From: HKST-UBA178 sp965223815
GTDB taxonomy: Bacteria; Pseudomonadota; Gammaproteobacteria; Chromatiales; Chromatiaceae
DNA: 64,000 nucleotides
Assembly: GCA_965223815.1 (NCBI GenBank)
Contig: CBDCXO010000001.1
Coordinates: forward strand, 1-64,000
Direction of reading: 5' to 3'
In this document: positions 54,645-64,000 of the stretch, piece after piece
How positions within the stretch are numbered: the stretch's first letter is position 1
Layout of the letters: the number at the start of each line of letters is the position of its first letter
The notes under the pieces: model-generated
Seen by the model: only the letters and a program-made list of their open reading frames with translations
Database searches by the model: none
Told to the model about the DNA's origin: nothing
Translations under genes and position numbers: made by a program

Positions 54645-55395
54645 ATGGATGTATCCGGCTGGCGCAGCGCCTTTATCGTTCCCGGCGCGGTTTCAATTGA
54701 TTGCGGGCGGCATTCTCTATCTGCTTTTCCTTAATGTGAATCATGCGAAAACTGGGACCGCTATGTATCGCACGATCAGAGAGGGACAAGCGGCCACATT
54801 TTCGCGGCCTGTGCTGGTTCCTACACTCAGCATCATCTTGCTTACGTCCATAATCGGCGACTTGGTATTCCAGCGCACGACCTTCGGCCTACCCAAGGTA
54901 TTCGACGAACGGCTGAGCGACATGGTGGGAAGCACCACGTCGGTCGGAGCTTGTGCCTTTGTCGCATTTACCATAGCCTCGTTTGCCCAGTTGGTCGTAC
55001 GCCATCTGTTGGACAAGCATTCCGTACGCACTGTGTTTGCAATTGTTGCGCTACTTCAGGCTGTGCACTTCTTCACAATGACGCAGCTTGACGGTATGTC
55101 TTAGTTGCTAGTGGCAATTACATTCATACTTGTCATAACCGGACAGATACCCATCAACGACGTCCTGATATGGCGAATCACACACAGTAGTTAGAGAAGC
55201 CGCGTCTATTCGCTTCGCTCCGTCGTATCGTTTTCCGTACTGGCGTCGATGTTGCCATTGGTCGCTTGGATACATGGCGTATGGGAATTCAGATTATTGC
55301 TTGATATGCTTTCGCTCTCTGCAACTGTAGTTTTCTTGGCCGTGCTGTTCTTGCATGCAGCGAAAAGTTCGTGCCGGCTACCATCGGTAGTGTAG
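54645..55395 (+). pseudogene. Decayed MFS transporter (C-terminal part)
   Basis: Starting in one frame (MDVSGWRSAFIVPGAVSI, ATG 54645), the sequence shifts to the frame of 54649, where AGGILYLLFLNV and FSRPVLVPTLSIILLTSI continue. That frame then runs through SMVG-type membrane segments to QLDGMS, a TAG at 55102-55104, LLVAITFILVITGQIPINDV, another TAG near 55195, RSRVYSLRSVVSFSVLASML and a final TAG at 55393-55395. The pattern of hydrophobic helices and RSRVY after GQIPINDV is that of a major facilitator permease. One frameshift and two stops make it inactive, and the first half is absent. Confidence 0.75.
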
Positions 55396-55968
55396 AAACC
55401 AAGGATAGGCCCCTATCGAAACGTCCGCTCCCGGATGACAAGCAAACCTATACGATTGAATTCTAGAATTGATGGCTTATGGGCGAAGACACCCATCGTA
55501 TTACGCGCTGCAGATGTCAGCCGGTAATAAGTGAATAGTTTGTCAGTGAGAATTAATAGGTGATTCAAATCAATAAACATAAAAAATTCTTAGAGTAATT
55601 CTTTCTCACCCTTTATCTCCAAAAAAACTGTATTGACATCCAACGTTAAATAACGTAAAAAAATTATGGTATTTAGACAGCGGGAGTTAATTGGAGCCGT
55701 TTACTTGATTCAAGAAGCCAACAGGCAGCGAAATGGAACTTATACACCGCAATATATATCCTCACGTCTCTAGTAATAAACCCAACAGTTCAACCAGCAA
55801 CCGCCTACTTACTCTTCTCTTCAATTACCGAAGCCTTAAGTTTCCGACCTGTGGCCACTAGCCCTAGAGCGTGTTGTTCATCCGCACTTACTCTGATGTG
55901 CCTTGGCCCCCTGTGAGTGCCAAGGCATCCCCCCTATTGGATTTGCCTATAACAAGGGACAGCTCACC
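55396..55968 (+). promoter_or_regulatory. Intergenic stretch with a palindrome-bearing promoter candidate for the SpvB-type gene
   Basis: TTGACA at 55633-55638 is followed after 17 bp by TAAAAA (55656-55661). Between them lies the palindrome ACGTTAAATAACGT (55643-55656), where a repressor could sit. It points to the large gene starting at 55969, which would have a leader of about 300 bases. Nothing else is recognised here. Confidence 0.4.
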
Positions 55969-58900
55969 ATGAGGCTTTTCAAGAAAACTGCCTTGATCAA
56001 TACCTTGATCATCAACCAAGGTGACCATGGATACCGGTTGCGATGGTTGATTCATTGTTTGCTCTTGGGTCTTTTGTGGATAACAAGCAGTGTTCAAGCA
56101 GAGACTGTTGCGGGCTTTATTCCTGGAGAGTTTTCTGTAAATCAGAGTGGGGCTGCCAACTACGCGATTCCCCTGGGTGTGCCCAAAGGCCCAGGGAATA
56201 TGCAGCCGGAACTATCGATCAACTACAGCAGCAATGCAGGGACCGGCCCCTTGGGTGTTGGCTTTTCCATGGGGGGTATGTCCGCTATCCATCGCTGCGG
56301 CAAGACGATTATTCAGGATGAAAAGAAGTGGGGGATAAACCTTGATCAAAAGGACCGCTACTGCCTGGACGGTCAACGCTTGATCGCCATATCCGGTAAT
56401 CCGGGGAGTGGTGGAACCGAGTACCGCACCGAGCTGGAGAGCTTCAGCAAGATCGTATCTTACGGTGGCGGGGGGAGTGACCCCAGTTATTGGAGAGTCT
56501 GGACCAAGTCCGGACAAACGATGGAGTTTGGCAATACCGCGAGTTCGAGGCTGGAGTTGATCAACGACACCAGGGCGATTGCTTGGGCCGTCAATTCGAT
56601 TGTGGACGCGGCAGGTAACGAGGTTGCATTCAGCTATTCCGAGAACACGACCAATGGCGAGCATCTTCTGGCCACCATCAGCTACGGCCTTAACCAAATC
56701 GACTTTTTATACGAAGCCCGACCGGAAGCGAGCAGTCGCTTTTTCCACGGTGAGGAACTGCATAGTACCCAGCGCTTGCGGGCAATCGCCTCCTACTACG
56801 ACGGGAATCTTATAAACAAATACATTCTCAGCTATTTACCGGAGACCAGCGGTAAGCGCTTTTTTCTTGAATCGATAACCCAATGCGATAGCGGCGGTAA
56901 TTGCCTTCCCGGCATCACCTTTCAATGGACTATCAATTCAGACAGTTGGATCACGACTGACTCGATGATCACTCAAGCGCCGAAGTTATCCGCCAATTTC
57001 GGTGGTGTCGTCAGGTCGCTTCTGGCTGACGTCAACGGCGATGGCATCACCGATGTGGTCTGGGCGCAGCACGGATCGTTCGGCCTGAGAACCTACGCCT
57101 CCCTGGGCGATGGAACCGGCACCTACGATTCCTATCTCTGGAGTGACCCGATGACATCGGGTTCGTTCAACGATACCACGGAAGTGGCGGCGGCCGATGC
57201 CGATGGGGATGGCAAGATCGATTTGATCTGGACGCAACATGGGTCTTTCGGGCTGCGGGCCTATACCGCCCTGGGTGACGGGACGGGCAAGTTTGGCGAT
57301 TATATGCAAAGTGAGCCAATGATCTCGACTTCGGCTTCATTCGCAGGAGTGGTGACGGCTATCGTAACCGACAGCAATGGCGATGGCATATCTGATATCG
57401 TTTGGACTCAACATGGCTCTTTCGGACTGCGAGCCTATACCGCCCTGGGTGACGGGACGGGCAGGTTTGGCGATTCTATTCCAAACGCACCACTGGCCTC
57501 CGGATCTTTCAACAATACGATGGCGGCCGCGGCCGCTGATGCCAACGGAGACGGGATCTCTGACCTGATCTGGACGCAACATGGGTCTTTCGGACTGCGG
57601 GCCTATACCGCTCTGGGTGACGGGGAGGGGAGGTTTGGCGATTCTATTCCAAGCGCACCAATGATCTCGACTTCGGCTTCATTCGGGGGCGTGGTGGTAG
57701 CTATCGTGACCGACAGCAATGGCGATGGCATATCCGACGTCGTTTGGGCGCAACATGGCTCTTTCGGCTTGCGGGCCTATACCGCCCTGGGTGACGGGAC
57801 GGGCAGGCTTGGCAGTTATATTCCAAGCGCACCAAAGGGCGTCTCGAATTTTGGCGGTATCATGCAAGCTCTCCTGGCGGATGCCAATGGCGATGGGGTA
57901 GTCGACATCGTTTGGGCACAACATGCCCTCGATGGCCAATCTGGTTCGTTCGGCCTGAGGACCTATACCGCGTTCGGCGACGGGTTCGGCTATTTCGAAA
58001 CTGCTACCCAGGGTGTGCCAACTACCTCCGGTTCGCATTCCAGCACAATGGGTCCCTCAGTGGGAGACGCTAACGGCGATGGCATACCCGATATCCTCTG
58101 GACTCAGCACGGCCCCTTCGGTCTACGGGTCTATCCGGCGATGTTCGTTCCCGATCAACCGCTGGCGGGTCATGTGGTCAAGATCAGGGACAGCCTGGGC
58201 CATATCTCCACCATCGACTACTGGCCCATCACCGATCCCACGATCTACGAGAAGGGTACCGGCGCCGTCTATCCCATCAACGACTTGCAGTTTGCTACTT
58301 ATGTGGTTGGGCTGGTCACTACCCAGGACGGCCTGGGGGGTATAAACAGCACCAGCTATGAATACGGCGGTCTGCGTGCCCATTTAACGGGCCGGGGGAT
58401 GCTCGGCTTCGCCTGGATGCGCGCCACCGACGACGATACCGGCATCTACACCACCACCGATTACCGGCAGGACTTTCCCTTCATCGGCCAGGTCGCCTAC
58501 ACCGAACAGCAAAAGTCGGATGGTACGCTCTTGGGGAAGACCACCATGGAGTATCCCCCACTGGCGGATACGAAGCGGCATGGCGGCAAGGTCTATTTCC
58601 CCCATGTGGAAAAAAGTGTCAATGAGAAAAACGATCTGAACGGCGCCTGGATGGTCACCACCACCACCGAGAACCAGGACTACGACGATTTCGGAAACCC
58701 TACGTTGATGACCGTGACCACGGAGGAAGAGGATAGCGAAGATACGGTCATCCAGCAGACTGTCTCTACCTATGACAATCACACAACCGACTCCAGTGGC
58801 ACCATCGTCCTCTGGCACTTGGGGCGCCTCACCAGCGCCACGGTGACCCACACCAATGCCCTGGGTTCGACCACCCGGCATTCGACCTTTGACTACAATG

Positions 58901-61900
58901 ACGACGGCCTCTTGAAGAAAGAGATCATCGAGCCCGGTTCCCCCAATTTCAAACTGCAGAAAGATTATCTCTATGACGCCTATGGCAATATAAACAAGGT
59001 GACTGTCAGTGGGGCGGGCATCCTAGCAGACCGCGTCAGCGAAACGACCTATGGTCCCGAAGGCCGTTTTGCGGAAACCCTGATCAATGCGAAAGAGCAC
59101 AAGGAAACCCGCACCTACGACCGGCGGCTGGGGGTGATGACCGGTCTCACCGGGCCCAATCAATTGCAAACCAGCTGGCTGTACGACGGCTTCGGCCGCA
59201 AGATTCGCGAAGACCGCGCCGACGGCACCTGGACCACCATCAGCCGCGGCATGTGCGGTGTAACCGGATGCCCGGAAGACGCTCCGCTGGGCACCGTGCT
59301 CTACACCACCACCGAGAGCGCCGGCGGCACCCCGGTCACCGAATACTCCGACCTGCTGGGCCGGGTCACCCGCAAGGTGACCACCGGCTTCGACGGTACG
59401 CTGGTCTACCAGGATACCCAATACAACCACCTGGGCCAGGTGGCCCGTACCTCCCAGCCCTACTTCAAGGGCGAAACGACCCATTGGGTCAGCAGCGAAT
59501 ACGACCTGCTCGGGCGGGTCAAGAAAATGAGCCAGGAGGGGCCGACCGGCGCGCTGATCCATACAAATTTCAGCTACAACGGTTTAACCACCACCGTCAC
59601 CGATGCCAAGGAGCATGAAAAGACTACCCGCAAGAACGCCCAGGGCAAGGTGGTCCGGGTGGACGAAGAGGAGGGCGCCTGGGTCACCTACAAATACGAT
59701 GCTCTGGGCAACCTGAAAGAAACCAACGCCAACGGCCTGATCACCAGCATCGACTACGATCTGCGGGGCCGCAAAATGTCCATGGACGATCCGGACATGG
59801 GCGAGTGGTTTTACGAATACGACGCGGTGGGCAATCTTGTCTGGCAGAAGGATGCCAACGATGTTCCAGTTACCATGGTGTACGACGAGCTCGACCGGAT
59901 GACCAAACGGATCGAGCCGGAAGGGACCACCGATTGGGAATACGACACCGCGATAAATGGGGTAGGCAAGCTGGCATGGGTCTCCATGGAGTTACCCGAC
60001 GAAACCCCGGTCTACTTCAAGGAGCTGACCTACGACAACCTCGGCCGACCCTTCAAGACCCGCATCACCGCCGAGGACGAGACTCTCAGCACCACCACCG
60101 AGTATGACGGCTTCAGCCGCGTCGACCGGGTGATTCGTCCCGAAGGTTTCGAGCTGGAGAACGTCTACAATGCCCAGGGCTATCTGGAGGCGATCCGCAC
60201 GCCGGAAACAGAGATCGGCGACTACGATGCTGTCCATCTCAGTGATACCTGGGACGAGATCCAACAATCGGACCCCAACGACAATCAACTCATCGATGAA
60301 CTGCAAGCGGCCCAGGCCCAGGCCGATCAGCTCTATGCCCAGGCCGCCGTTTACCGGGGGCGCGCCCGCTTCTACTGGGAGAGCGCGGAGCTTCTGCGGG
60401 AGCAGGCCCTCAACAAGACCTACCTGGAAGAGGACCGGATTGCCGCCATCGAGCAGGCGCAGCAGAATGCTACCGATCTGGATGAGCTTGCGGACGCGCT
60501 GGAGGCGAAGGCGGCGGAATACCAGCGCATCGCCGATGCCATCCTGAGCCTGCTGCCCGAGGATTGGCAAGCGGCTTGGTTCCTCGATGCCAAGGCGCGC
60601 TACGACCAGTTTGCCCGGGATACCCTGGACAAGGTGGAGGCCGCCTATCAGGCCCACCCGGCCACGGCCGCCAAGGTCTGGGTACCCATCGGCGTGGGTG
60701 CCAACACCGTCTTCATCAAGGCGACCCCGGGATTCCACGGTGAGGAGGTGCTCACCACAGAGGAAAACCGGCACCTGGAGACCATCGGCTACTGGGAGGC
60801 GGGGACCGCCGAGCTGCTGCGCAATCTGGCCGCGGAAATTCGTGACCGCAGGGCCGTTTGGGTGCCCATTGGTATCGGCGGGCGGACGACCTTCGTCAAG
60901 CTCATCCCGGGATCTTCTGCGCCGGGTGTGCCGGTTCCGGACTTTTTGCAAGTGGATCACGAAACGCTGACCCACTTCTTTGCCGCCCAGGTGGCCGATC
61001 AACAAGCGAGACAGGCCAGTTGGGAGCGGGCCAGGAACGATTCGGCCCGGCTCGCCAGCCGCTTGGAGCGTACCCAAACCACCTACACCGAAATGAACAC
61101 ACTGTTGGACGGTGACGGTCAGATCACCTTCTGGCAGGCCACCGGTCGCGACGCAGCCGGCAGGCTGACCTCCAGCATCGTCGGCAACGGCCTGGAGACC
61201 CAGCACACCTACAACCAGGCCACAGGCCAGCTCACCGGCATCGTCACGGGGTTTCCCTACGCGGATCCCATCCGCAACATCATCTATGAGTACGATGCCC
61301 TCAATAACGTGAAGAAGCGTATCGACTCTATCCAGAATTTTACGGAAACCTTCCAATACGACGAACTGGACCGGCTGAAACAGAGTAAGCTCGAAAGCGA
61401 TAATCAAGCCATTGAGACCATCGACTACACGTACGATGTCTATGGAAATATTAAGTCGAAATCCGATGTGGGCGTTAATAACCACCTCTACACTTACGGC
61501 GATGCCAGCCGGTCCCAGCACAATGCCGGCCCCCACGCCCTATTGAGCGCCGGCGATGCCTACAATGGCTACAAGTACGACGACAACGGCAACACCACGG
61601 AAGGCGGCGGCCGCCAATATGAATGGAGCAGCTACAACAAGCCGCTCAGGCTCAAGAAGAACAATCAGGTATTGGCCTCATTCAAATACGGTCCGGACCG
61701 TGCCCGCTACCTGAAGACCGGCCAGGGGGGAATCACCACCCGTTACCACGGCAAGGAATACGAGCGCATCGAAGACGGTAACAAGGTGGAGCACAAGCAC
61801 TTCGTCTACGCCGACGGCCAACTGGTGGCGATCCACATCAAGACCAGCAACAATGGCGTCGCCCAGGATGATGAGACACGCTACCTCCACCGGGACTCCC

Positions 61901-63237
61901 TGGGCTCCATCGATGCCATTTCCGATGGTGCTGAAACTGATTTACTAGAAAATTGGGTGAAGTACCTCAGTTATAAGCCTTTCGGTGCTCGCCGGAGCAT
62001 TGATCTCAATCAGGCTCCCTACATTCCCTCACTCATCAACCGAGGTTTTACCGGCCACGAGCACGTCGACGAGATGGACCTGATCCACATGAACGGCCGG
62101 GTCTATGATCCGGTGGTGGGAAGGTTCCTGAGCGCCGACCCCACCATGCAGTTCCCCCATGCCAGCCAGGGCTACAACCGCTACTCCTATGTGTTGAACA
62201 ACCCGTTGAAGTACACGGATCCGAGTGGGTATGGGATATTCAGCAAGATTGGGAAGTTTTTTAAGAAGTTATGGAAGAATCCGATTGTCAGGACAGTGGT
62301 TGCAATAGCGGCGGCCGTTGTGGTTGGCCCATGGGTTGCGGGTACTCTTCTTGGCCTTCCCAGTGCATCGCTGGGTTTCGCCATCGCTGCAGGTGCATCT
62401 GGTGGATTCGTTGGAGGTTTTATTGCAAGTGGGGGTGACCTAAGAGCTGGGTTAATAGGAGGTCTGACAGGCGCTGCCTTTGGTTTTGTGGGGCATGGAT
62501 TGGGATTGCCGACTAACCCCAAGCTTTTTAGTCCAGGACACATTAAAAAAATATTTGCTCACGGTATTGTCGGTGGTACGAGTTCAAAGCTAAGTGGTGG
62601 CAAGTTCATGCACGGGTTTCTGTCCGCAGGCGTCACACAAGCGGCGGCGCCTCAACTCAGCCTCATTCCCAAGGGGCCAGGTCGTGTCATTGCTGCTTCC
62701 ATTGTAGGCGGAACCGCTTCTAAGCTGGGTGGAGGGAAGTTTGCAAATGGGGCAATTACTGGAGCGTTTTCGAGGATGTTTAATGATGAAGTACTCGGTC
62801 GTAAGTGGCAGGTAGACGAGCGCGGAAACGAATACTACCGTAAGTCAATGGTGGTACATGGTGTATCCTATCAAGCCAAATTTTTCCGGTGTGAAGGCGG
62901 TGGCTGTATTGGCCACAACCTTGACCGAAGTGATCCTGCAACTGCCGCGTATCTTGAGGCTGTAAATATGGAGGGTGCACGAGCAGCAGGCTACCTAACA
63001 GCAGCGATAGTTTTTAAGACACCTTTGTCGGGAACGGGCATCGCCGCATCAGTTGCTAATTATGGGCTCGCCACAACGCGGGCTTTGTTTGGTGATCTAA
63101 GTGGAGTTATTGGCACAGCATACGGTAGAGCGTCTGTTTTTGCCCTTGGTGGGGAAACAGCAACAACAGCAAGGATTGGCGTGGTTAGTTCAACAGTTTT
63201 CGAAAATTTGGTGGATAATGAACTCAATGGTCCATAG
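55969..63237 (+). CDS. SpvB/TcdB-like exported Rhs toxin with FG-GAP repeats
   Basis: A 2422-residue protein. ATG 55969 begins an N-terminus with a signal (LIHCLLLGLLWITSSVQAE); a longer frame from 55903 is less likely. Residues about 45-345 match the SpvB family (GEFSVNQSGAANYAIPLGVP; LSINYSSNAGTGPLGVGFSM). Seven FG-GAP/VCBS-like repeats follow (about 347-724; DANGDGISDLIWTQHGSFGL). Next are TcdB-like and Rhs YD repeats, a helical insertion (about 1440-1714), more YD repeats, and the Rhs core ending YVLNNPLKYTDPSGYG (about 2088). The last 335 residues hold a glycine-rich hydrophobic region (AIAAGASGGFVGGFIASGGD) and an unrecognised tip. A putative immunity gene overlaps its end. It is a large exported polymorphic toxin. 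Confidence 0.9.
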   Translation: MRLFKKTALINTLIINQGDHGYRLRWLIHCLLLGLLWITSSVQAETVAGFIPGEFSVNQSGAANYAIPLGVPKGPGNMQPELSINYSSNAGTGPLGVGFSMGGMSAIHRCGKTIIQDEKKWGINLDQKDRYCLDGQRLIAISGNPGSGGTEYRTELESFSKIVSYGGGGSDPSYWRVWTKSGQTMEFGNTASSRLELINDTRAIAWAVNSIVDAAGNEVAFSYSENTTNGEHLLATISYGLNQIDFLYEARPEASSRFFHGEELHSTQRLRAIASYYDGNLINKYILSYLPETSGKRFFLESITQCDSGGNCLPGITFQWTINSDSWITTDSMITQAPKLSANFGGVVRSLLADVNGDGITDVVWAQHGSFGLRTYASLGDGTGTYDSYLWSDPMTSGSFNDTTEVAAADADGDGKIDLIWTQHGSFGLRAYTALGDGTGKFGDYMQSEPMISTSASFAGVVTAIVTDSNGDGISDIVWTQHGSFGLRAYTALGDGTGRFGDSIPNAPLASGSFNNTMAAAAADANGDGISDLIWTQHGSFGLRAYTALGDGEGRFGDSIPSAPMISTSASFGGVVVAIVTDSNGDGISDVVWAQHGSFGLRAYTALGDGTGRLGSYIPSAPKGVSNFGGIMQALLADANGDGVVDIVWAQHALDGQSGSFGLRTYTAFGDGFGYFETATQGVPTTSGSHSSTMGPSVGDANGDGIPDILWTQHGPFGLRVYPAMFVPDQPLAGHVVKIRDSLGHISTIDYWPITDPTIYEKGTGAVYPINDLQFATYVVGLVTTQDGLGGINSTSYEYGGLRAHLTGRGMLGFAWMRATDDDTGIYTTTDYRQDFPFIGQVAYTEQQKSDGTLLGKTTMEYPPLADTKRHGGKVYFPHVEKSVNEKNDLNGAWMVTTTTENQDYDDFGNPTLMTVTTEEEDSEDTVIQQTVSTYDNHTTDSSGTIVLWHLGRLTSATVTHTNALGSTTRHSTFDYNDDGLLKKEIIEPGSPNFKLQKDYLYDAYGNINKVTVSGAGILADRVSETTYGPEGRFAETLINAKEHKETRTYDRRLGVMTGLTGPNQLQTSWLYDGFGRKIREDRADGTWTTISRGMCGVTGCPEDAPLGTVLYTTTESAGGTPVTEYSDLLGRVTRKVTTGFDGTLVYQDTQYNHLGQVARTSQPYFKGETTHWVSSEYDLLGRVKKMSQEGPTGALIHTNFSYNGLTTTVTDAKEHEKTTRKNAQGKVVRVDEEEGAWVTYKYDALGNLKETNANGLITSIDYDLRGRKMSMDDPDMGEWFYEYDAVGNLVWQKDANDVPVTMVYDELDRMTKRIEPEGTTDWEYDTAINGVGKLAWVSMELPDETPVYFKELTYDNLGRPFKTRITAEDETLSTTTEYDGFSRVDRVIRPEGFELENVYNAQGYLEAIRTPETEIGDYDAVHLSDTWDEIQQSDPNDNQLIDELQAAQAQADQLYAQAAVYRGRARFYWESAELLREQALNKTYLEEDRIAAIEQAQQNATDLDELADALEAKAAEYQRIADAILSLLPEDWQAAWFLDAKARYDQFARDTLDKVEAAYQAHPATAAKVWVPIGVGANTVFIKATPGFHGEEVLTTEENRHLETIGYWEAGTAELLRNLAAEIRDRRAVWVPIGIGGRTTFVKLIPGSSAPGVPVPDFLQVDHETLTHFFAAQVADQQARQASWERARNDSARLASRLERTQTTYTEMNTLLDGDGQITFWQATGRDAAGRLTSSIVGNGLETQHTYNQATGQLTGIVTGFPYADPIRNIIYEYDALNNVKKRIDSIQNFTETFQYDELDRLKQSKLESDNQAIETIDYTYDVYGNIKSKSDVGVNNHLYTYGDASRSQHNAGPHALLSAGDAYNGYKYDDNGNTTEGGGRQYEWSSYNKPLRLKKNNQVLASFKYGPDRARYLKTGQGGITTRYHGKEYERIEDGNKVEHKHFVYADGQLVAIHIKTSNNGVAQDDETRYLHRDSLGSIDAISDGAETDLLENWVKYLSYKPFGARRSIDLNQAPYIPSLINRGFTGHEHVDEMDLIHMNGRVYDPVVGRFLSADPTMQFPHASQGYNRYSYVLNNPLKYTDPSGYGIFSKIGKFFKKLWKNPIVRTVVAIAAAVVVGPWVAGTLLGLPSASLGFAIAAGASGGFVGGFIASGGDLRAGLIGGLTGAAFGFVGHGLGLPTNPKLFSPGHIKKIFAHGIVGGTSSKLSGGKFMHGFLSAGVTQAAAPQLSLIPKGPGRVIAASIVGGTASKLGGGKFANGAITGAFSRMFNDEVLGRKWQVDERGNEYYRKSMVVHGVSYQAKFFRCEGGGCIGHNLDRSDPATAAYLEAVNMEGARAAGYLTAAIVFKTPLSGTGIAASVANYGLATTRALFGDLSGVIGTAYGRASVFALGGETATTARIGVVSSTVFENLVDNELNGP
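57010..58140 (+). repeat. Tandem FG-GAP-type repeats in the SpvB-Rhs gene
   Basis: Seven in-frame units of roughly 50 codons, each with DxNGDGxxDxxW and QHGSFGLRAYTALGDG. Several units are nearly identical at the DNA level, which shows recent expansion. The Asp-rich loops should bind calcium in a beta-propeller. Confidence 0.85.
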
Positions 63238-63517
63238 AAGGAGAATTGTACTATCCACATTGGTCTTACTGATTGATTTACTTGCATCCATTTTTTACAT
63301 CACGAGTAGCAACGATACTAATTTCCAGATAGCTATGCTGCTTTTTTGTTTGGGGATTATCACATTGGACATTCTACGTGGCATTTTTGAGAAGAAAATT
63401 ATTCTCGGCTATGTGCTTATCGATAGAGAAAAAGATCTGAAAAAGTGGAGATTTGCAAGGTTATTTAACAGCGCCATATGGTTAGCGATTATTTGGTTAA
63501 TCATTGCAAGAAGCTAA
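63218..63517 (+). CDS. Small membrane protein, putative immunity to the SpvB-Rhs tip
   Basis: A 99-residue protein from ATG 63218, overlapping the end of the toxin gene by 20 bases (ATG 63227 is an alternative). It has three hydrophobic segments: VLSTLVLLIDLLASIFYI, FQIAMLLFCLGIITLDIL and AIWLAIIWLIIA. It is AT-rich. Overlap with a polymorphic toxin gene and membrane location suggest immunity. No family is recognised. Confidence 0.6.
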   Translation: MNSMVHRRRIVLSTLVLLIDLLASIFYITSSNDTNFQIAMLLFCLGIITLDILRGIFEKKIILGYVLIDREKDLKKWRFARLFNSAIWLAIIWLIIARS

Positions 63518-63523
63518 GGGAAG

Positions 63524-63587
63524 ACTAAAGGGGACGCATTTATTTAATTGAGCAAGAAACAACTAAAGGGGACGTATTTATTTAATC
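63524..63587 (+). repeat. Two REP-like direct repeats before the RAYT gene
   Basis: ACTAAAGGGGACGCATTTAT at 63524 and ACTAAAGGGGACGTATTTAT at 63562 are 38 bases apart, 53 bases before the transposase start. They are of the type found beside REP-associated tyrosine transposases. Their start resembles AAAAGGGGCCGCATCTATTT of the palindromic repeats in the tip array. Confidence 0.7.
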
Positions 63588-63639
63588 AAGCAAGGAAACA
63601 GATAGGCTGAATTCATCTTGAAGGCAAAAGGAGATTGCC

Positions 63640-64000
63640 ATGCCAAGGAAGGCAAGGGTATTAATGCCTCGTTGTCCGCATCATATCGTACAGCGGGGGC
63701 ATAACCGGAACGCGGTATTTCTGGCTGATCAGGACTATCGGTTTTATCTGGAAAACCTGCGGGAGTGGAAAACGGAACTCGGCATTAAGTTGTACGCCTG
63801 GTGTTTGATGACCAATCATATTCATATTGTTGCCGAGCCGGGAGCTGATGCGGCGGTGCTTTCGCAATTGATGAAGCGGATCAACGGCAGGCAAGCCGCT
63901 TATGTCAATAAGTTGGAGGGGAGAAGCGGTGCACTATGGGAAGGGCGTTATAAAGCGAGCCCGATACAACGGGACGAGTACTTGTTGCGTTGCTGCCGGT
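63640..64000 (+). CDS. REP-associated tyrosine transposase (RAYT/Y1 family), cut by the window edge
   Basis: The frame from ATG 63640 (AAAAGGAG upstream) is open to the end of the window, 120 codons. It starts MPRKARVLMPRCPHHIVQRG, has the metal-binding HUH motif in YAWCLMTNHIHIVAEPG, and continues YVNKLEGRSGALWEGRYKAS, all typical of TnpA_REP proteins. These enzymes nick ssDNA at REP hairpins. The catalytic Tyr would lie beyond the window. It could act on the REP-like repeats just upstream and perhaps on the related palindromic repeats in the tip array. Confidence 0.9.
   Translation, partial: MPRKARVLMPRCPHHIVQRGHNRNAVFLADQDYRFYLENLREWKTELGIKLYAWCLMTNHIHIVAEPGADAAVLSQLMKRINGRQAAYVNKLEGRSGALWEGRYKASPIQRDEYLLRCCR

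Overview
The window looks like chromosomal accessory DNA of a gammaproteobacterium. The core genes are GC-rich, and the region combines CsrA, Sec-exported Rhs and SpvB-type proteins, IS256-family elements and a REP-associated transposase. The species cannot be read from the sequence. Much of the window is mobile or decaying DNA: toxin-antitoxin modules, two transposases with inverted repeats, pseudogenes with one or two lesions, and a recent 9-10 kb tandem duplication.

Layout. Positions 1-6.1 kb are a scrapyard of accessory genes: a cut ORF, a ribbon-helix-helix antitoxin with a frameshifted ParE partner, a decayed trypsin-like protease, an intact RES/Xre toxin-antitoxin pair with a clear promoter and operator, an ArdC-like antirestriction protein, a small stop-interrupted gene and a compact CsrA. 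Positions 6.5-28.4 kb are one co-directional cluster: a rhodanese-fold protein lacking its cysteine, a membrane-anchored transglutaminase-fold protein, a golvesin-domain surface protein (1667 aa), a giant repeat protein (3534 aa) and an Rhs protein with a Sec signal peptide. I infer that this cluster builds or displays the exported Rhs protein. Positions 27.9-49.7 kb hold an array of Rhs toxin tips with their immunity genes, interleaved with two tandem copies of a module (HEPN Abi protein, Xre regulator, primase-ATPase, tyrosine recombinase, small protein). Positions 49.7-52.1 kb hold a complete IS256-family element abutting a truncated one. Positions 52.2-55.4 kb hold a secreted carbohydrate-active-looking protein and an MFS pseudogene. 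Positions 56-63.5 kb encode a second large toxin, an SpvB/FG-GAP/Rhs protein with a coiled-coil insertion and a putative immunity gene. The window ends in a REP-associated tyrosine transposase.

The most interesting structure is the tip array. A 28-bp stretch of the rhs core occurs at 27862, 38102 and 46934. The left flank of the first and the right flank of the last rejoin in frame into an ordinary Rhs core and tip. The two units between them are direct copies (10,240 and 8,832 bp), differing by a 1,368-bp IS insertion with target duplication and a 40-bp deletion. A tyrosine recombinase sits near the right end of each unit, and new toxin tips with immunity genes sit at the left end. This is the pattern expected of a tandemly integrated element that uses the 3' end of the rhs core as its attachment site, replaces the toxin tip and pushes the old tip downstream. 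Older eroded leader-plus-core junctions (29344, 48505) and an integrase remnant (49275) suggest that this has happened repeatedly. The site-specific mechanism is inference; the repeat geometry is read directly from the sequence.
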